Source: an uncultured Phascolarctobacterium sp.
GTDB lineage: Bacteria > Bacillota > Negativicutes > Acidaminococcales > Acidaminococcaceae
DNA length: 64,000 nt
Direction: 5' to 3'
Assembly (NCBI GenBank): GCA_900545025.1
Contig: UQXH01000004.1
Location: forward strand, 1-64,000
Made by a program: the position numbers and the translations under genes. Positions 14,837 through 24,144 of the stretch are shown piece after piece. A model generated the notes under the pieces. It was not told where the DNA came from, searched no databases, and saw nothing but the letters and a program-made list of their open reading frames with translations. Each line of letters opens with the position of its first letter. The first letter of the stretch is position 1.

Positions 14837-17800
14837 ATGAGTAGTATCAGAAGAATTTTTGTGGAAAAGAAGGATGCTTTCGCTGTAGAAGCACATGGCT
14901 TGCTCAGTGATTTACGTAACAATCTGGGGATGACAGGTCTGCAGAACATCCGCATTATCAACCGCTACGATGTTATGGGACTGAATGATGAAGAGTTTGC
15001 CATGGCAAAAGAGCTCGTATTGTCCGAGCCTCCTGTTGATACTGTAGCTGAAGAATTAACAGTAGCTGACGGTAATTTTACTTTTGCTGTAGAACTTCTG
15101 CCTGGGCAATATGACCAGAGAGAAGACTTTGCTGAGCAGTGCATCCAGCTGATTACCCAAAAAGAACGCCCGGTTGTAGCTGCAGCTAAGGTATATGTTC
15201 TGGAAGGTACCCTTACTGAAGAAGAATTTGCTAAAATTAAAGCTTACTGCATTAATCCCATTGAAGCGCGTGAAGCAGCCTGGGAAATGCCAGAAACTTT
15301 GGAAAGCACTTGCGAAGAGCCGGCAAAAATCCAGTCTGTACAAGGCTTTTTAACAATGAGCCGTGACGAAGCAGAAGCTCTGCGTAAAGAAATGGGCTTG
15401 GCAATGAGCCTTGAAGATTTACTGTGGTGCCAGAAATATTTCAATGAAGAGCATCGTGAGCCTACTATTACGGAAATCAAAGTTCTGGACACCTATTGGT
15501 CCGACCACTGCCGTCATACCACATTTATGACGCAGATTGATGATGTTGAATTTATTCCTGGAGTATATACTAAACCGATTCAGGAAGCATATGACAAATA
15601 TATGGCTGCACGTGAAGGTGTGTATGGTGAAAATACCGAAAGACCTATAACACTTATGGATATTGCGGTTATTGGTATGAAAAAACTGCGTGCAGAAGGC
15701 AAATTAGCTGATCTTGACGTTTCAGAAGAAATCAATGCTTGCTCCATTGTTGTGCCGGTAGAAATTGACGGCAAAGAAGAAGAATGGCTGGTAATGTTCA
15801 AAAATGAAACTCATAATCATCCTACTGAGATTGAGCCTTTCGGCGGAGCTGCTACCTGCCTTGGCGGTGCAATCCGCGATCCTTTGTCCGGTCGTTCCTA
15901 TGTTTATCAGGCAATGCGTGTAACCGGTGCTGCTGATCCCAGAGTGCCTGTTGCTGATACTTTGGCCGGCAAGCTGCCGCAGCGTAAAATTACTATCGGT
16001 GCTGCTGCCGGGTACAGCTCTTACGGCAACCAGATTGGTCTTGCTACCGGTCATGTACAGGAATATTATCATGACAAATTTGTAGCAAAACGCATGGAGG
16101 TTGGTGCAGTAATAGGTGCTGCTCCGCGCAGTGCAGTAAGACGTGAACGCCCGGCTGCCGGCGATATTGTTATTCTTTTGGGCGGTAAGACTGGCCGCGA
16201 CGGCTGCGGCGGTGCAACTGGTTCGTCCAAAGAACATACTGTTGATTCTTTGATGAGCTGTGGCGCCGAAGTACAAAAGGGTAATCCTCCTACTGAGAGA
16301 AAAATTCAGCGTTTGTTCCGTAATCCGGAAGTAACGGCAATGATTAAGCGCTGCAACGATTTTGGTGCAGGCGGCGTTTCTGTTGCTATCGGCGAACTTA
16401 CTGACGGACTTGTAATCGACCTTGATAAAGTACCGAAGAAATATGAAGGACTGGACGGTACCGAACTTGCCATATCTGAATCTCAGGAACGTATGGCAGT
16501 TGTAATTGCGGCTGCTGATAAAGATAAGTTTGTTGCTTTTGCCGATCAGGAGAATTTGGAGGCAACTGTGGTAGCAGAAGTTTCTGCTGATCCACGCCTT
16601 GTAATGTACTGGCGCGGAGATAAAATCGTTGACCTGTCCCGTGCATTCCTTGATACCAACGGCGTGGCACAGCATACTGCCGTTACTGTTCAGGAAGCTG
16701 AGGGAGAGAATGTTTTTGAAAAGGTACCGCAGGCTGTAACTGCGGCTTCTGATCTTAAAGCTGCATGGCTAAATAATCTTGGTCGTTTAAATGTATGCAG
16801 CCAGAAAGGTCTTTCCGAGCGTTTTGACAGCACTATCGGACGCGGCACTGTTATGTTGCCTTTTGGCGGCAAAAATCAGCTTACACCTTCTGAGGGCATG
16901 GTAGGACGTATTCCTGTGCTGAACGGGAAAACTACTGCTGCGTCTGTAATGGCGTGTGGCTATAACCCGGAAGTGGCCTGCTGGAGTCCGTTCCATGGTG
17001 CAATTTATGCTGTAACTGAATCCGTGGTGCGTGCAGTTGCCCTGGGTGCTGATCCTGCGAAACTGCGTCTTACTCTGCAGGAATATTTCCCGAAACTGCA
17101 TGACAGTGCAAGTTGGGGTCAGCCTTTCAGTGCGCTCTTAGGTGCTTTTACTGCTCTTGATGCCTTGGAACTGCCTGCTATCGGCGGTAAAGACAGTATG
17201 TCCGGTACCTTTATGGATAAAACTGTTCCGCCAACTTTGGTTTCCTTTGCTGTAGGCGTTATTGACGGCAATAAATCCGTATCTGCTGACTTTAAAGCAG
17301 CAGGGGATAAAGTAATCTTCCTGTCCTGTCCGCGTGATAATGCCGAAGTGCCTGATTTTGCAGCTTTGCGTAAAAACCTTACTGCAGTACACAGTGCAAT
17401 GGAAGCAGGTAAGATTGCGGCAGCAGCTGCTGTAAAAGACGGCGGCATTGCTGCACTTGTTACTACTATGTGCCTTGGTAATAATCTTGGCTTTGAATTT
17501 ATCAAGCCGTTTAATGATACTGATAATCTGTTTACACTCCAGCCTGGCGGTATCGTGTTAGAGCTTGCTGCTGGCTGCGAACCGGAAGATTTGTTCGATG
17601 GTTTAGACTATATGCTTCTTGGTCATCTGACCGATAAAGCTGAAATCAGCATTAATGATACTGTTATCAGTGTAGAAGAAGCTAAGCAGTCTTATATGCA
17701 GCCTTTGCAGGGTATCTTCCCTTATAAACTGCCTGATACGGAAAGTCCGGCTGATATCTGCCAACCTCTGTATAAAGAAAACCTGCCTTTGACTGCTCCG

Positions 17801-18610
17801 GTTACTATTGCGAAACCGCGTGTATTTATTCCGGTATTCCCCGGCAACAACTGTGAATATGACAGCGCGCGTGCTTTTGAGGAGGCAGGTGCAGCCGCAG
17901 AAACCTTTGTAATACGTAATCTTACTGCACAGGCTGTTGAAGAATCTGTAGAAAAAATGGTTAAATACATCAATAATTCTCAGATTATTATGATTCCGGG
18001 CGGTTTCAGCGCTGGTGACGAACCTGACGGCAGCGGCAAATTTATTGCTACCATGTTTAGAAATCCACGCATTAAAGACGCTGTAAGCGATTTGCTGGAA
18101 AACCGTGATGGCCTTATCCTGGGTATCTGCAACGGCTTCCAGGCTTTAATCAAGCTGGGCCTTGTTCCTTATGGTGAAGTAAGAGATCTGACCGCAGATT
18201 CTCCGACTTTGACCTTTAATACTATTGGCCGCCATATTTCTCAGATTGTAACCACCAGAGTAGTATCTAATAAATCTCCGTGGCTGAGCTGCTGTGAACC
18301 TGGCGATGAACATGCTATTGCTGTTTCTCACGGTGAAGGCAGATTCTATGCTCCTGAAGCTGTTATCAAAGAACTGTTTGCTAACGGACAGGTTGCTACT
18401 CAGTATGTAGATAATAGTGGTATGCCTACAATGAATATGCCGTATAATCCTAACGGCAGCTTGTATGCTATTGAAGGTATTACCAGTCCGGACGGTCGTG
18501 TATTAGGCAAAATGGGGCATACTGAACGTTTTGCTGACGGTCTGTACAGAAATATCTACGGTAACAAAGATCAGATGCTGTTTAAATCAGGTGTTAATTA
18601 CTTCAAATAA
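14837..18610 (+). CDS. purL: Phosphoribosylformylglycinamidine synthase, large fused form (PurL-PurQ)
   Basis: Catalyses step 4 of purine synthesis: FGAR + Gln + ATP to FGAM. The 1257-residue product joins the PurS-like N-terminal part and the two AIRS-like ATPase halves (for example NETHNHPTEIEPFGGAATCLGG and the KTGRDGCGGATGSS loop) to a C-terminal class I glutaminase domain (about 990-1257). That domain has FPGNNCEYD, the nucleophile-elbow Cys in GICNGFQALIKLG and a His-Glu pair in SHGEGRF. Many Firmicutes split this into PurS, PurQ and PurL; this single-chain version belongs to the clostridial/streptococcal large type. ATG 14837 lies 9 bases after GGGAGG; ATG 14831 is only 3 bases away and less likely. 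No other pur genes are adjacent, so the gene is isolated from the usual purine operon. Confidence 0.93.
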   Translation: MSSIRRIFVEKKDAFAVEAHGLLSDLRNNLGMTGLQNIRIINRYDVMGLNDEEFAMAKELVLSEPPVDTVAEELTVADGNFTFAVELLPGQYDQREDFAEQCIQLITQKERPVVAAAKVYVLEGTLTEEEFAKIKAYCINPIEAREAAWEMPETLESTCEEPAKIQSVQGFLTMSRDEAEALRKEMGLAMSLEDLLWCQKYFNEEHREPTITEIKVLDTYWSDHCRHTTFMTQIDDVEFIPGVYTKPIQEAYDKYMAAREGVYGENTERPITLMDIAVIGMKKLRAEGKLADLDVSEEINACSIVVPVEIDGKEEEWLVMFKNETHNHPTEIEPFGGAATCLGGAIRDPLSGRSYVYQAMRVTGAADPRVPVADTLAGKLPQRKITIGAAAGYSSYGNQIGLATGHVQEYYHDKFVAKRMEVGAVIGAAPRSAVRRERPAAGDIVILLGGKTGRDGCGGATGSSKEHTVDSLMSCGAEVQKGNPPTERKIQRLFRNPEVTAMIKRCNDFGAGGVSVAIGELTDGLVIDLDKVPKKYEGLDGTELAISESQERMAVVIAAADKDKFVAFADQENLEATVVAEVSADPRLVMYWRGDKIVDLSRAFLDTNGVAQHTAVTVQEAEGENVFEKVPQAVTAASDLKAAWLNNLGRLNVCSQKGLSERFDSTIGRGTVMLPFGGKNQLTPSEGMVGRIPVLNGKTTAASVMACGYNPEVACWSPFHGAIYAVTESVVRAVALGADPAKLRLTLQEYFPKLHDSASWGQPFSALLGAFTALDALELPAIGGKDSMSGTFMDKTVPPTLVSFAVGVIDGNKSVSADFKAAGDKVIFLSCPRDNAEVPDFAALRKNLTAVHSAMEAGKIAAAAAVKDGGIAALVTTMCLGNNLGFEFIKPFNDTDNLFTLQPGGIVLELAAGCEPEDLFDGLDYMLLGHLTDKAEISINDTVISVEEAKQSYMQPLQGIFPYKLPDTESPADICQPLYKENLPLTAPVTIAKPRVFIPVFPGNNCEYDSARAFEEAGAAAETFVIRNLTAQAVEESVEKMVKYINNSQIIMIPGGFSAGDEPDGSGKFIATMFRNPRIKDAVSDLLENRDGLILGICNGFQALIKLGLVPYGEVRDLTADSPTLTFNTIGRHISQIVTTRVVSNKSPWLSCCEPGDEHAIAVSHGEGRFYAPEAVIKELFANGQVATQYVDNSGMPTMNMPYNPNGSLYAIEGITSPDGRVLGKMGHTERFADGLYRNIYGNKDQMLFKSGVNYFK

Positions 18611-18650
18611 TAAACAGTTCTCTTAATTAGAGTATTGTCATAATCAAGCA

Positions 18651-18685
18651 AAAACCTCTGAATCATTATATGATTCAGAGGTTTT
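18651..18685. terminator. Bidirectional terminator between purL and the RHH gene
   Basis: Perfect 15-base stem AAAACCTCTGAATCA / TGATTCAGAGGTTTT around a 5-base loop, between convergent genes. A-run and T-run flanks suit both strands. Confidence 0.88.
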
Positions 18686-18687
18686 GT

Positions 18688-18942
18688 TTATTTATTTTTA
18701 TCAAGTTTGAAGAGCATATCCATAGGCATATCTGGATAGGGCTCTATATCTGTACGTTTTTTAGTGGGCTGTTCTTCTTCAGTAAGCTGTATACGTCCAC
18801 ATTTACGCTCGTAGTCATCTACGACCCATTTGAGGATTTGTTCAATTTCTTTATTTAGCGAGCGGCCGTTATTTTTAGCGATATGTTTCATTTTATTCAT
18901 AATTATAGGATGTATACGCATGGTAAAGCGTGCTTCGTCCAT
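18688..18942 (-). CDS. Ribbon-helix-helix (Arc-like) DNA-binding protein
   Basis: Small 84-residue protein. Residues about 4-48 have the pattern of an Arc/CopG ribbon-helix-helix: a beta-strand ARFTMRIHP, helix A MNKMKHIAKNNGRS, and helix B LNKEIEQILKWVVDDYE. The C-terminal 35 residues are polar and probably disordered. GGAGGG lies just upstream of the ATG. It has its own minus-strand promoter and no partner toxin-like gene on either side, so it is not obviously an antitoxin. It is probably a local or autoregulatory transcription factor; targets are unknown. Confidence 0.75.
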   Translation of the reverse strand: MDEARFTMRIHPIIMNKMKHIAKNNGRSLNKEIEQILKWVVDDYERKCGRIQLTEEEQPTKKRTDIEPYPDMPMDMLFKLDKNK

Positions 18943-18990
18943 TGTTATCCCTCCAGTGACATCATAATAACACTAATCTTTCCAACCTTA

Positions 18991-19019
18991 ATTATAGGCA
19001 ATAATAGCTGCTTACGCAA
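18991..19019 (-). promoter_or_regulatory. Promoter of the RHH protein gene
   Basis: On the minus strand, TTGCGT (plus 19014-19019), 17-base spacer, TATAAT (plus 18991-18996). It lies about 50 bases before the ATG. Confidence 0.65.
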
Positions 19020-19092
19020 GTATTCACACAGATTTTGAGACTTTGCCAACAAGATATGGTAAAATAAAAAGAAAAACTTAACGGAGGTAACG

Positions 19093-22017
19093 ATGAAGTT
19101 AGAAGTAAGTAATATATATCATGGCTTTCAGGTCCTGCAGCATGATCATATAGAAGAAATAAATGCTGACGCATATTTACTGGAGCACGTTAACAGCGGT
19201 GCAAGGTTATTTTATTTAGGTTGTACTGATGATAATAAAGTGTTTTCCATATCTTTCCGTACACCGCCTAATGACGATACCGGCGTTGCCCATATTTTGG
19301 AGCATTCGTCTTTGTGCGGTTCCAGAAAATATCATTTAAAAGAGCCTTTTGTAGAATTGGTCAAAGGTTCTATGAATACTTTTCTCAATGCAATGACGTA
19401 TCCGGACAAGACGATGTATCCCGTGGCCAGTCGTAACGATAAGGATTTCCGCAATTTGATGGACGTCTATCTGGATGCAGTATTTTATCCGTTAATCTAT
19501 GAAAATAAGTATACTTTGCGACAAGAAGGATGGCATTACAATTTAGAAAGCCTTGACGGGGAACTGAGTTATAACGGCGTGGTGTACAACGAAATGAAGG
19601 GTGTTTATTCTTCTCCGGATGCGCTGCTGGAAAATGAAGCTATGAAAGCGCTTTTTCCTGCAACGCCGTATCGCTTTGAATCCGGCGGACATCCTGATGC
19701 TATACCGCAGCTGACACAGGAAGTTTTTGAAGCTTTTCACAAGACTTATTACAGTCCGGAAAATTCCTTTATCTATCTATATGGCGATATGGATATTGAT
19801 GATACTCTGGCATATCTTGACAGAGAATATTTATCTGCCTTTGAGAAAACCGGTGTGGTAGATTCCAATATTAGACTGCAGGAGCCTTTGAGCAGGACGC
19901 AAGAGGTGGAGACGTTTTATCCGGTTGACAGCAGTGAAGAATTAACGGCTAAAACCTACCATGAATTATCTATTGTTACAGGCTGTGCAAGGGACGTAAA
20001 AACCTCTATGGCGCTGCGTATTTTGGAAGGAGTGTTGCTGGAGTCTGAATCTTCTCCGTTGCGCCGTGCACTTCTGGAAGCTAAGCTTGGACAAAGCGTA
20101 AGCGGCAGTTATGTAGGCAGTCTGCTGCAGCCAGTTATGAGCATCAAAGTTTCCGGCAGTGAATACGAGCTGAAAGATAAATTTATCAGTGTTGTTTACA
20201 AGACTTTGCAGCAGCTGACGATGGATGGTATTGATAAGAAGCTGCTGGAAGGCGCTTTAAATGCAGCAGAATTTAAACTGCGGGAAGCTGATTTCGGCGT
20301 TTATCCTAAAGGGCTTATCTATGGCATCGGTATTATGGATAACTGGCTTTATGGCGGTAATCCTGTAGATGGCCTGCGCTATGACAATATCCTTAAGGAA
20401 CTGCGCGAAGGTATCAATAACGGTTATTTTGAACGTCTGATTGAAAATTATTTATTGGATAACACTCATAAAGTAGTGGTAACATTGCGTCCACAGCCTG
20501 GCAAAGAAGAAAAAGACCATGCTGCTGCTGTTGCTGCCATGGCAGAGTTAAAAGCTGCTATGAGTAAAGAAGAGCTTGAGCGGCATATTGCTGAATGTGC
20601 AGAGCTGCACAGAAGACAGGCTCTTCCTGATGCTCCGGAAGATTTAGCGTCTATTCCTATTCTGCAACGCAGTGATATCCGCAGAGAAGTAGAAAAGTTT
20701 GTTCTGCAGGAAGAACAGGCTGATGGCGGAAAAATCCTGTATTTGCCTGCATCTGCTCATAATATTGCCTATCTTAACTGGTATTTTGATATGACAGGCG
20801 TAGCAAAGAAAATGCTGCCGTATTGTTATTTGCTGGCTGATGTATTGGGTAAATTCAATACCAAGCGCTATACTTATGAAGAAATTGCTACTGAGAGTAT
20901 TATGTATACCGGTGGTGTGGCTTTTAATGTAAGAGCAGTATCTGATGCCGAAGATGCTGATAAATATAAAATTTACTTTACAATGAAAGCTAAAGTAATG
21001 GCAGAAAATCTGCCTAAACTTTTTGATATTTTAACTGCTGTAGCAAGAGAAACTTCCTTTGAGGATTTATCCAGACTGCGTGATTTGGTAGATGAAGTCA
21101 AATCTGATTGGGATGATAATTTCTTCAATCGTGGGCAGAATGTAGCTATTTCCAGATTGTATTCTTATACTTCGGCAGCAGCAAGAGTTAATGAGCAGGA
21201 TCAGTTCAGTTATTATCAGTTCATCAAAGCGCTGGCAGATAATTTTGACAGCAGGGGACAGGAAGTCCTTGACATTCTGAAAAAACTGCTGTCGGTATTC
21301 TTCCATAAAAATGGTTATATTTTTGCTTACTCCTGTGATGAAGCAAATAAAGAGCAGGTACGCAGTATGGCAGAAGAATTTAACCAACAGCTGCCTGATT
21401 CTTATGCGGCTGATGCGGCACCTGATATAATTGAGCGCGGGGAAGTAAATGAAGCCATTACCACTGCCGGGAAGGTACAGTATGTTGCTGCAGGTGGTAA
21501 TTTTATCAAGTACGGACATCGTTTTACCGGAGCTATGCGCGTTTTGGAAACCATTCTGCGCTATGAATATCTTTGGACTAAGATTCGTATTCAGGGAGGA
21601 GCTTACGGCGCTACAGCACGTTTTGAAATGAATGGACTGGGTGTTTTTGCATCTTATCGTGATCCTAAACTGAAAGAATCGCTGCAGGCATATCAAGGCT
21701 TGGCTGCATGGCTGCGTGAGGCAGATTTTACCGAACGTGAATTAGACAAATATGTGATAGGTACCATTAGCGGCATGGATGTCCCCTTAACTAATTCTAT
21801 GCGTCTTGATACGGCTGTAAATATTTTCTTAAAACAGGTTTCAGATTCGCGCCGTCAGCAGATACGTGATGAAGTACTGCAGGTTACTAATAAGGATTTG
21901 CAGGCTTTAGGACAGGTCGTTGAAGATATGTTAAGCGACGGTTATATCTGTGTCGTTGGCGGCAAGCAGATTATTGAGGAAAATAGTGGCTTATTCCATA
22001 AAGTAATAAATATCTAA
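19093..22017 (+). CDS. M16C zinc metallopeptidase (presequence protease / insulinase family)
   Basis: Large single-chain peptidase, 974 residues, of the PreP/Cym1 type, which degrades free peptides in a closed chamber made of two halves. The inverted zinc motif HxxEH is at 67-71 (HILEHSSLCGSRKYH), followed by the PreP-typical KGSMNTFLNAMTYPD stretch and the downstream zinc-ligand region near NEMKGVYSSPD (about 166-175). The M16C-associated central domain and a degenerate C-terminal half follow, with R-Y-pair-like GGAYGATARFEMNGLGVFASYRDP (about 835-858) as seen in active M16C enzymes. No signal peptide is visible, so it is cytoplasmic. ATG follows GGAGG by 6 bases. It is monocistronic, ending at a strong terminator. 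Confidence 0.9.
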   Translation: MKLEVSNIYHGFQVLQHDHIEEINADAYLLEHVNSGARLFYLGCTDDNKVFSISFRTPPNDDTGVAHILEHSSLCGSRKYHLKEPFVELVKGSMNTFLNAMTYPDKTMYPVASRNDKDFRNLMDVYLDAVFYPLIYENKYTLRQEGWHYNLESLDGELSYNGVVYNEMKGVYSSPDALLENEAMKALFPATPYRFESGGHPDAIPQLTQEVFEAFHKTYYSPENSFIYLYGDMDIDDTLAYLDREYLSAFEKTGVVDSNIRLQEPLSRTQEVETFYPVDSSEELTAKTYHELSIVTGCARDVKTSMALRILEGVLLESESSPLRRALLEAKLGQSVSGSYVGSLLQPVMSIKVSGSEYELKDKFISVVYKTLQQLTMDGIDKKLLEGALNAAEFKLREADFGVYPKGLIYGIGIMDNWLYGGNPVDGLRYDNILKELREGINNGYFERLIENYLLDNTHKVVVTLRPQPGKEEKDHAAAVAAMAELKAAMSKEELERHIAECAELHRRQALPDAPEDLASIPILQRSDIRREVEKFVLQEEQADGGKILYLPASAHNIAYLNWYFDMTGVAKKMLPYCYLLADVLGKFNTKRYTYEEIATESIMYTGGVAFNVRAVSDAEDADKYKIYFTMKAKVMAENLPKLFDILTAVARETSFEDLSRLRDLVDEVKSDWDDNFFNRGQNVAISRLYSYTSAAARVNEQDQFSYYQFIKALADNFDSRGQEVLDILKKLLSVFFHKNGYIFAYSCDEANKEQVRSMAEEFNQQLPDSYAADAAPDIIERGEVNEAITTAGKVQYVAAGGNFIKYGHRFTGAMRVLETILRYEYLWTKIRIQGGAYGATARFEMNGLGVFASYRDPKLKESLQAYQGLAAWLREADFTERELDKYVIGTISGMDVPLTNSMRLDTAVNIFLKQVSDSRRQQIRDEVLQVTNKDLQALGQVVEDMLSDGYICVVGGKQIIEENSGLFHKVINI

Positions 22018-22023
22018 GTAAAT

Positions 22024-22060
22024 AAAAACGGGGGTCAGTTTTAAACTGACCTCCGTTTTT
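22024..22060. terminator. Bidirectional terminator between the M16C gene and hydF
   Basis: Long near-perfect stem, AAAAACGGGGGTCAGTTT with AAACTGACCTCCGTTTTT (one mismatch), almost no loop, between convergent stop codons. Confidence 0.88.
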
Positions 22061-22073
22061 ATGTTAACAGCAT

Positions 22074-23288
22074 TTATAATAAGTCTGCAATATCTGGCAG
22101 GGGAGCGATACTGCGTTTTAAAATACCGTTGATATGAGCAATAAGAATGCCATAATTAGTCATAGGAACATTTTGTTCAGCGGCACATTTATAGCGGTAA
22201 AGCATTTCACGGTCGTTAAGCATACAGCCGCCGCAATGAACTATCATTTTATAAGGAGAAAGGTCCAAAGGAAATTCCGTACCGCTGGTAAAGACGAATT
22301 CAGGATTTTTGCCGGTATACTTTTTTATCCAGCCAGGCAGCTTGACTGTTCCGATATCGTTACATTGGCGATGATGGGTACAGCCTTCACTGATAAGGAT
22401 TTTGTCACCATCTTGTATATTTTGCAGGGCCTTAATGCCAGCTACTGCAGCGGCAAGGCTGCCTTTATAGCGGGCAAAGAGGATGGAAAAAGAAGTCAGG
22501 GGAATGGAAGGGTCGGCAGTGTCGGCAACAGCAGCAAAAGCTTGGCTGTCGGTAATGATTAAGCGAGGTTTATCTTTAAGCTGCGATAGGGCAGCTGCCA
22601 GTTGGTTTTCCTGCATAATCATAGCAATAGCGTTATGGTCAAGTACATTGCGTAAGACCTGCTGCTGCGGCAGAATAAGGCGGCCTTTGGGAGCAGCATT
22701 GTCTATAGGGGTAACTAAAATCACAGTATCAAGAGGTTGTAATAAATCGCCGACCAGCTCACGAGGTTTGGTTGCCGGTATTAGCTTGGGCAGCATTTCT
22801 TTGAGTTCATGAATATGCTCTCCAGACTGGGCACTTACGAATAAATATGGAACAGAAAGATTTTTTATAAGTTTTTGCTGCTGCTCGGCAGCAACGGAAT
22901 CACTCTTGTTAAAGACTAACAAGAAAGGTATTTTCTTACTTTTTATATGCGCAAGTAATTTTGTATCTTCTATGGTAAGGCCGCTTGCAGCATCAACAAC
23001 CAAGATAGCTAAATCAGTTTTATTAAGCACCTGATAGGCTTTTTGAATGCGCAGCTGACCAAGTTCTCCTTCGTCATCAATACCCGGTGTGTCAATCATC
23101 ATGACTGGCCCCAGAGGCAATAGTTCCATTGCTTTATAGACCGGATCAGTAGTGGTGCCTTTAACGTCACTGACAATAGCCAGATTTTGGCTGGTCAGAG
23201 CGTTAATAAGACTGGATTTACCGGCATTGCGCCTGCCAAAGATACCTATATGGATTCGGTCGGCAGCGGGAGTGGAATTTAGGCTCAT
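22074..23288 (-). CDS. hydF: [FeFe]-hydrogenase H-cluster maturation GTPase HydF
   Basis: Scaffold GTPase on which the 2Fe subcluster of [FeFe]-hydrogenase is assembled before transfer to HydA. The 404 residues have an N-terminal Era-like GTPase domain with G1 GRRNAGKS (18-25), the TTTDPV switch and DTPGIDD (G3), then a dimerisation domain. The C-terminal cluster-binding domain has a CTHHRQC start and the closing HCGGC, matching the HydF CxHx(n)HCxxC pattern. GGAGG lies upstream of the ATG. The partner maturases HydE and HydG and the hydrogenase itself are not in the window, so the gene is isolated here. Its presence predicts hydrogen metabolism elsewhere in the genome. Confidence 0.92.
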   Translation of the reverse strand: MSLNSTPAADRIHIGIFGRRNAGKSSLINALTSQNLAIVSDVKGTTTDPVYKAMELLPLGPVMMIDTPGIDDEGELGQLRIQKAYQVLNKTDLAILVVDAASGLTIEDTKLLAHIKSKKIPFLLVFNKSDSVAAEQQQKLIKNLSVPYLFVSAQSGEHIHELKEMLPKLIPATKPRELVGDLLQPLDTVILVTPIDNAAPKGRLILPQQQVLRNVLDHNAIAMIMQENQLAAALSQLKDKPRLIITDSQAFAAVADTADPSIPLTSFSILFARYKGSLAAAVAGIKALQNIQDGDKILISEGCTHHRQCNDIGTVKLPGWIKKYTGKNPEFVFTSGTEFPLDLSPYKMIVHCGGCMLNDREMLYRYKCAAEQNVPMTNYGILIAHINGILKRSIAPLPDIADLL

Positions 23289-23408
23289 AAGAATACCTCC
23301 TAATATGATAAAAGTACTTTATTTACACTAAATAAGTATGGATTAAAATGTTTAAAAATGAGAATTATTGCATAATGTTAAAAGCAAAGAAAATTTGTGT
23401 AACAGATA

Positions 23409-23438
23409 TTGACGGAGCACTATTTTTGCATATATATT
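23409..23438 (+). promoter_or_regulatory. Candidate promoter of the SatP-like transporter gene
   Basis: TTGACG (23409-23414), 18-base spacer, TATATT (23433-23438). A perfect 12-base palindrome follows immediately (23440-23451). Confidence 0.5.
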
Positions 23439-23439
23439 T

Positions 23440-23451
23440 ATTGTATACAAT
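23440..23451. promoter_or_regulatory. Operator-like palindrome ATTGTATACAAT
   Basis: Perfect 12-base palindrome at the predicted transcription start of the SatP-like gene, about 40 bases before its ATG. A GTATAC core resembles some GntR-type operators; the regulator is unknown. Confidence 0.45.
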
Positions 23452-23489
23452 GTGCAAAGGCACAAAACCATTATAAAGGAGGCGTATTG

Positions 23490-24107
23490 ATGAATACCAA
23501 TTCTACGCAGCATTTTCAACTTTCTGTAGCAGACCCGACACCGTTGGGATTATTTGGCCTGGCAGTTGTCACCATGGTGGCTTCCGCACAAAAGATGGGC
23601 ATTGTTTCTGATGTATCCTGGGTACTTCCCTGGGCTTTGTTCTGTGGCTCGTTAGCGCAAATTATTGCCGGCATCCTTGATTACTGTCACAGGAATATTT
23701 TTGGCGCTACTATTTTTTCCGCTTTTGGTTTGTTTTGGGCAGCAGTAGGGATGAGCTGGATGATTAAAGCTGGTTCTTTCGGTGCTGGTTTGAGTGCCGG
23801 TGTTGATGCCAAAGCCATAGGCTTTGCGTTTTTTGCTTTTTTCTTGTTTGCTTGTATCGGTACTATTGCGGCTTCATCTGCTAACCTGTTTTTGTTTGTA
23901 GATATGGTATTGATTGATATCCTGTTAATCTGTCTGGCGCTTGATGCCTGGAAGATTGGCGGACATGCGCCTCATGCTATAGCGGCTTATTCTGAAATGG
24001 CGATTTCTCTATTATCTATGTATGGTGCAGGAGCAGCTTTTCTGAACAATTTCTATGGCAGAACTTTCTGGCCTTTGGGTGCTCCGATAAATAAGTGGAA
24101 ACAATAA
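23490..24107 (+). CDS. Acetate/succinate transporter, SatP (GPR1/FUN34/YaaH) family
   Basis: Six-helix inner-membrane transporter, 205 residues, for small monocarboxylates and, in some homologues, succinate. The N-terminal family signature NPxPLGL appears as ADPTPLGLFGLA (about 14-25). Six hydrophobic helices follow, including GSLAQIIAGILDYCHRN and the aromatic FGLFWAAVGMSWM segment. ATG 23490 is preceded by AAAGGAGG; the longer upstream frame covers the promoter and is rejected. The gene is monocistronic with its own promoter and terminator. Acetate or succinate import suits an anaerobe that ferments C4 acids, but the substrate cannot be read from sequence. Confidence 0.88.
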   Translation: MNTNSTQHFQLSVADPTPLGLFGLAVVTMVASAQKMGIVSDVSWVLPWALFCGSLAQIIAGILDYCHRNIFGATIFSAFGLFWAAVGMSWMIKAGSFGAGLSAGVDAKAIGFAFFAFFLFACIGTIAASSANLFLFVDMVLIDILLICLALDAWKIGGHAPHAIAAYSEMAISLLSMYGAGAAFLNNFYGRTFWPLGAPINKWKQ

Positions 24108-24116
24108 TGATATAAT

Positions 24117-24142
24117 AAAAGCACTGCCGAAGCAGTGCTTTT
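24117..24142. terminator. Bidirectional terminator between the SatP gene and the NAPRTase gene
   Basis: Perfect stem AAAAGCACTGC / GCAGTGCTTTT around a 4-base loop, between convergent genes. Confidence 0.85.
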
Positions 24143-24144
24143 AT

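Noticed and set aside
15722..16675. 317-codon open frame on the minus strand inside purL
   Set aside because: Antisense to a well-conserved enzyme, composition mirrors the purL codons, no ribosome site or recognisable motif.
18688..18942. Ribbon-helix-helix protein as a toxin-antitoxin antitoxin
   Set aside because: No small toxin-like frame is adjacent on the same strand; neighbours are purL and an M16C peptidase, both separately transcribed.
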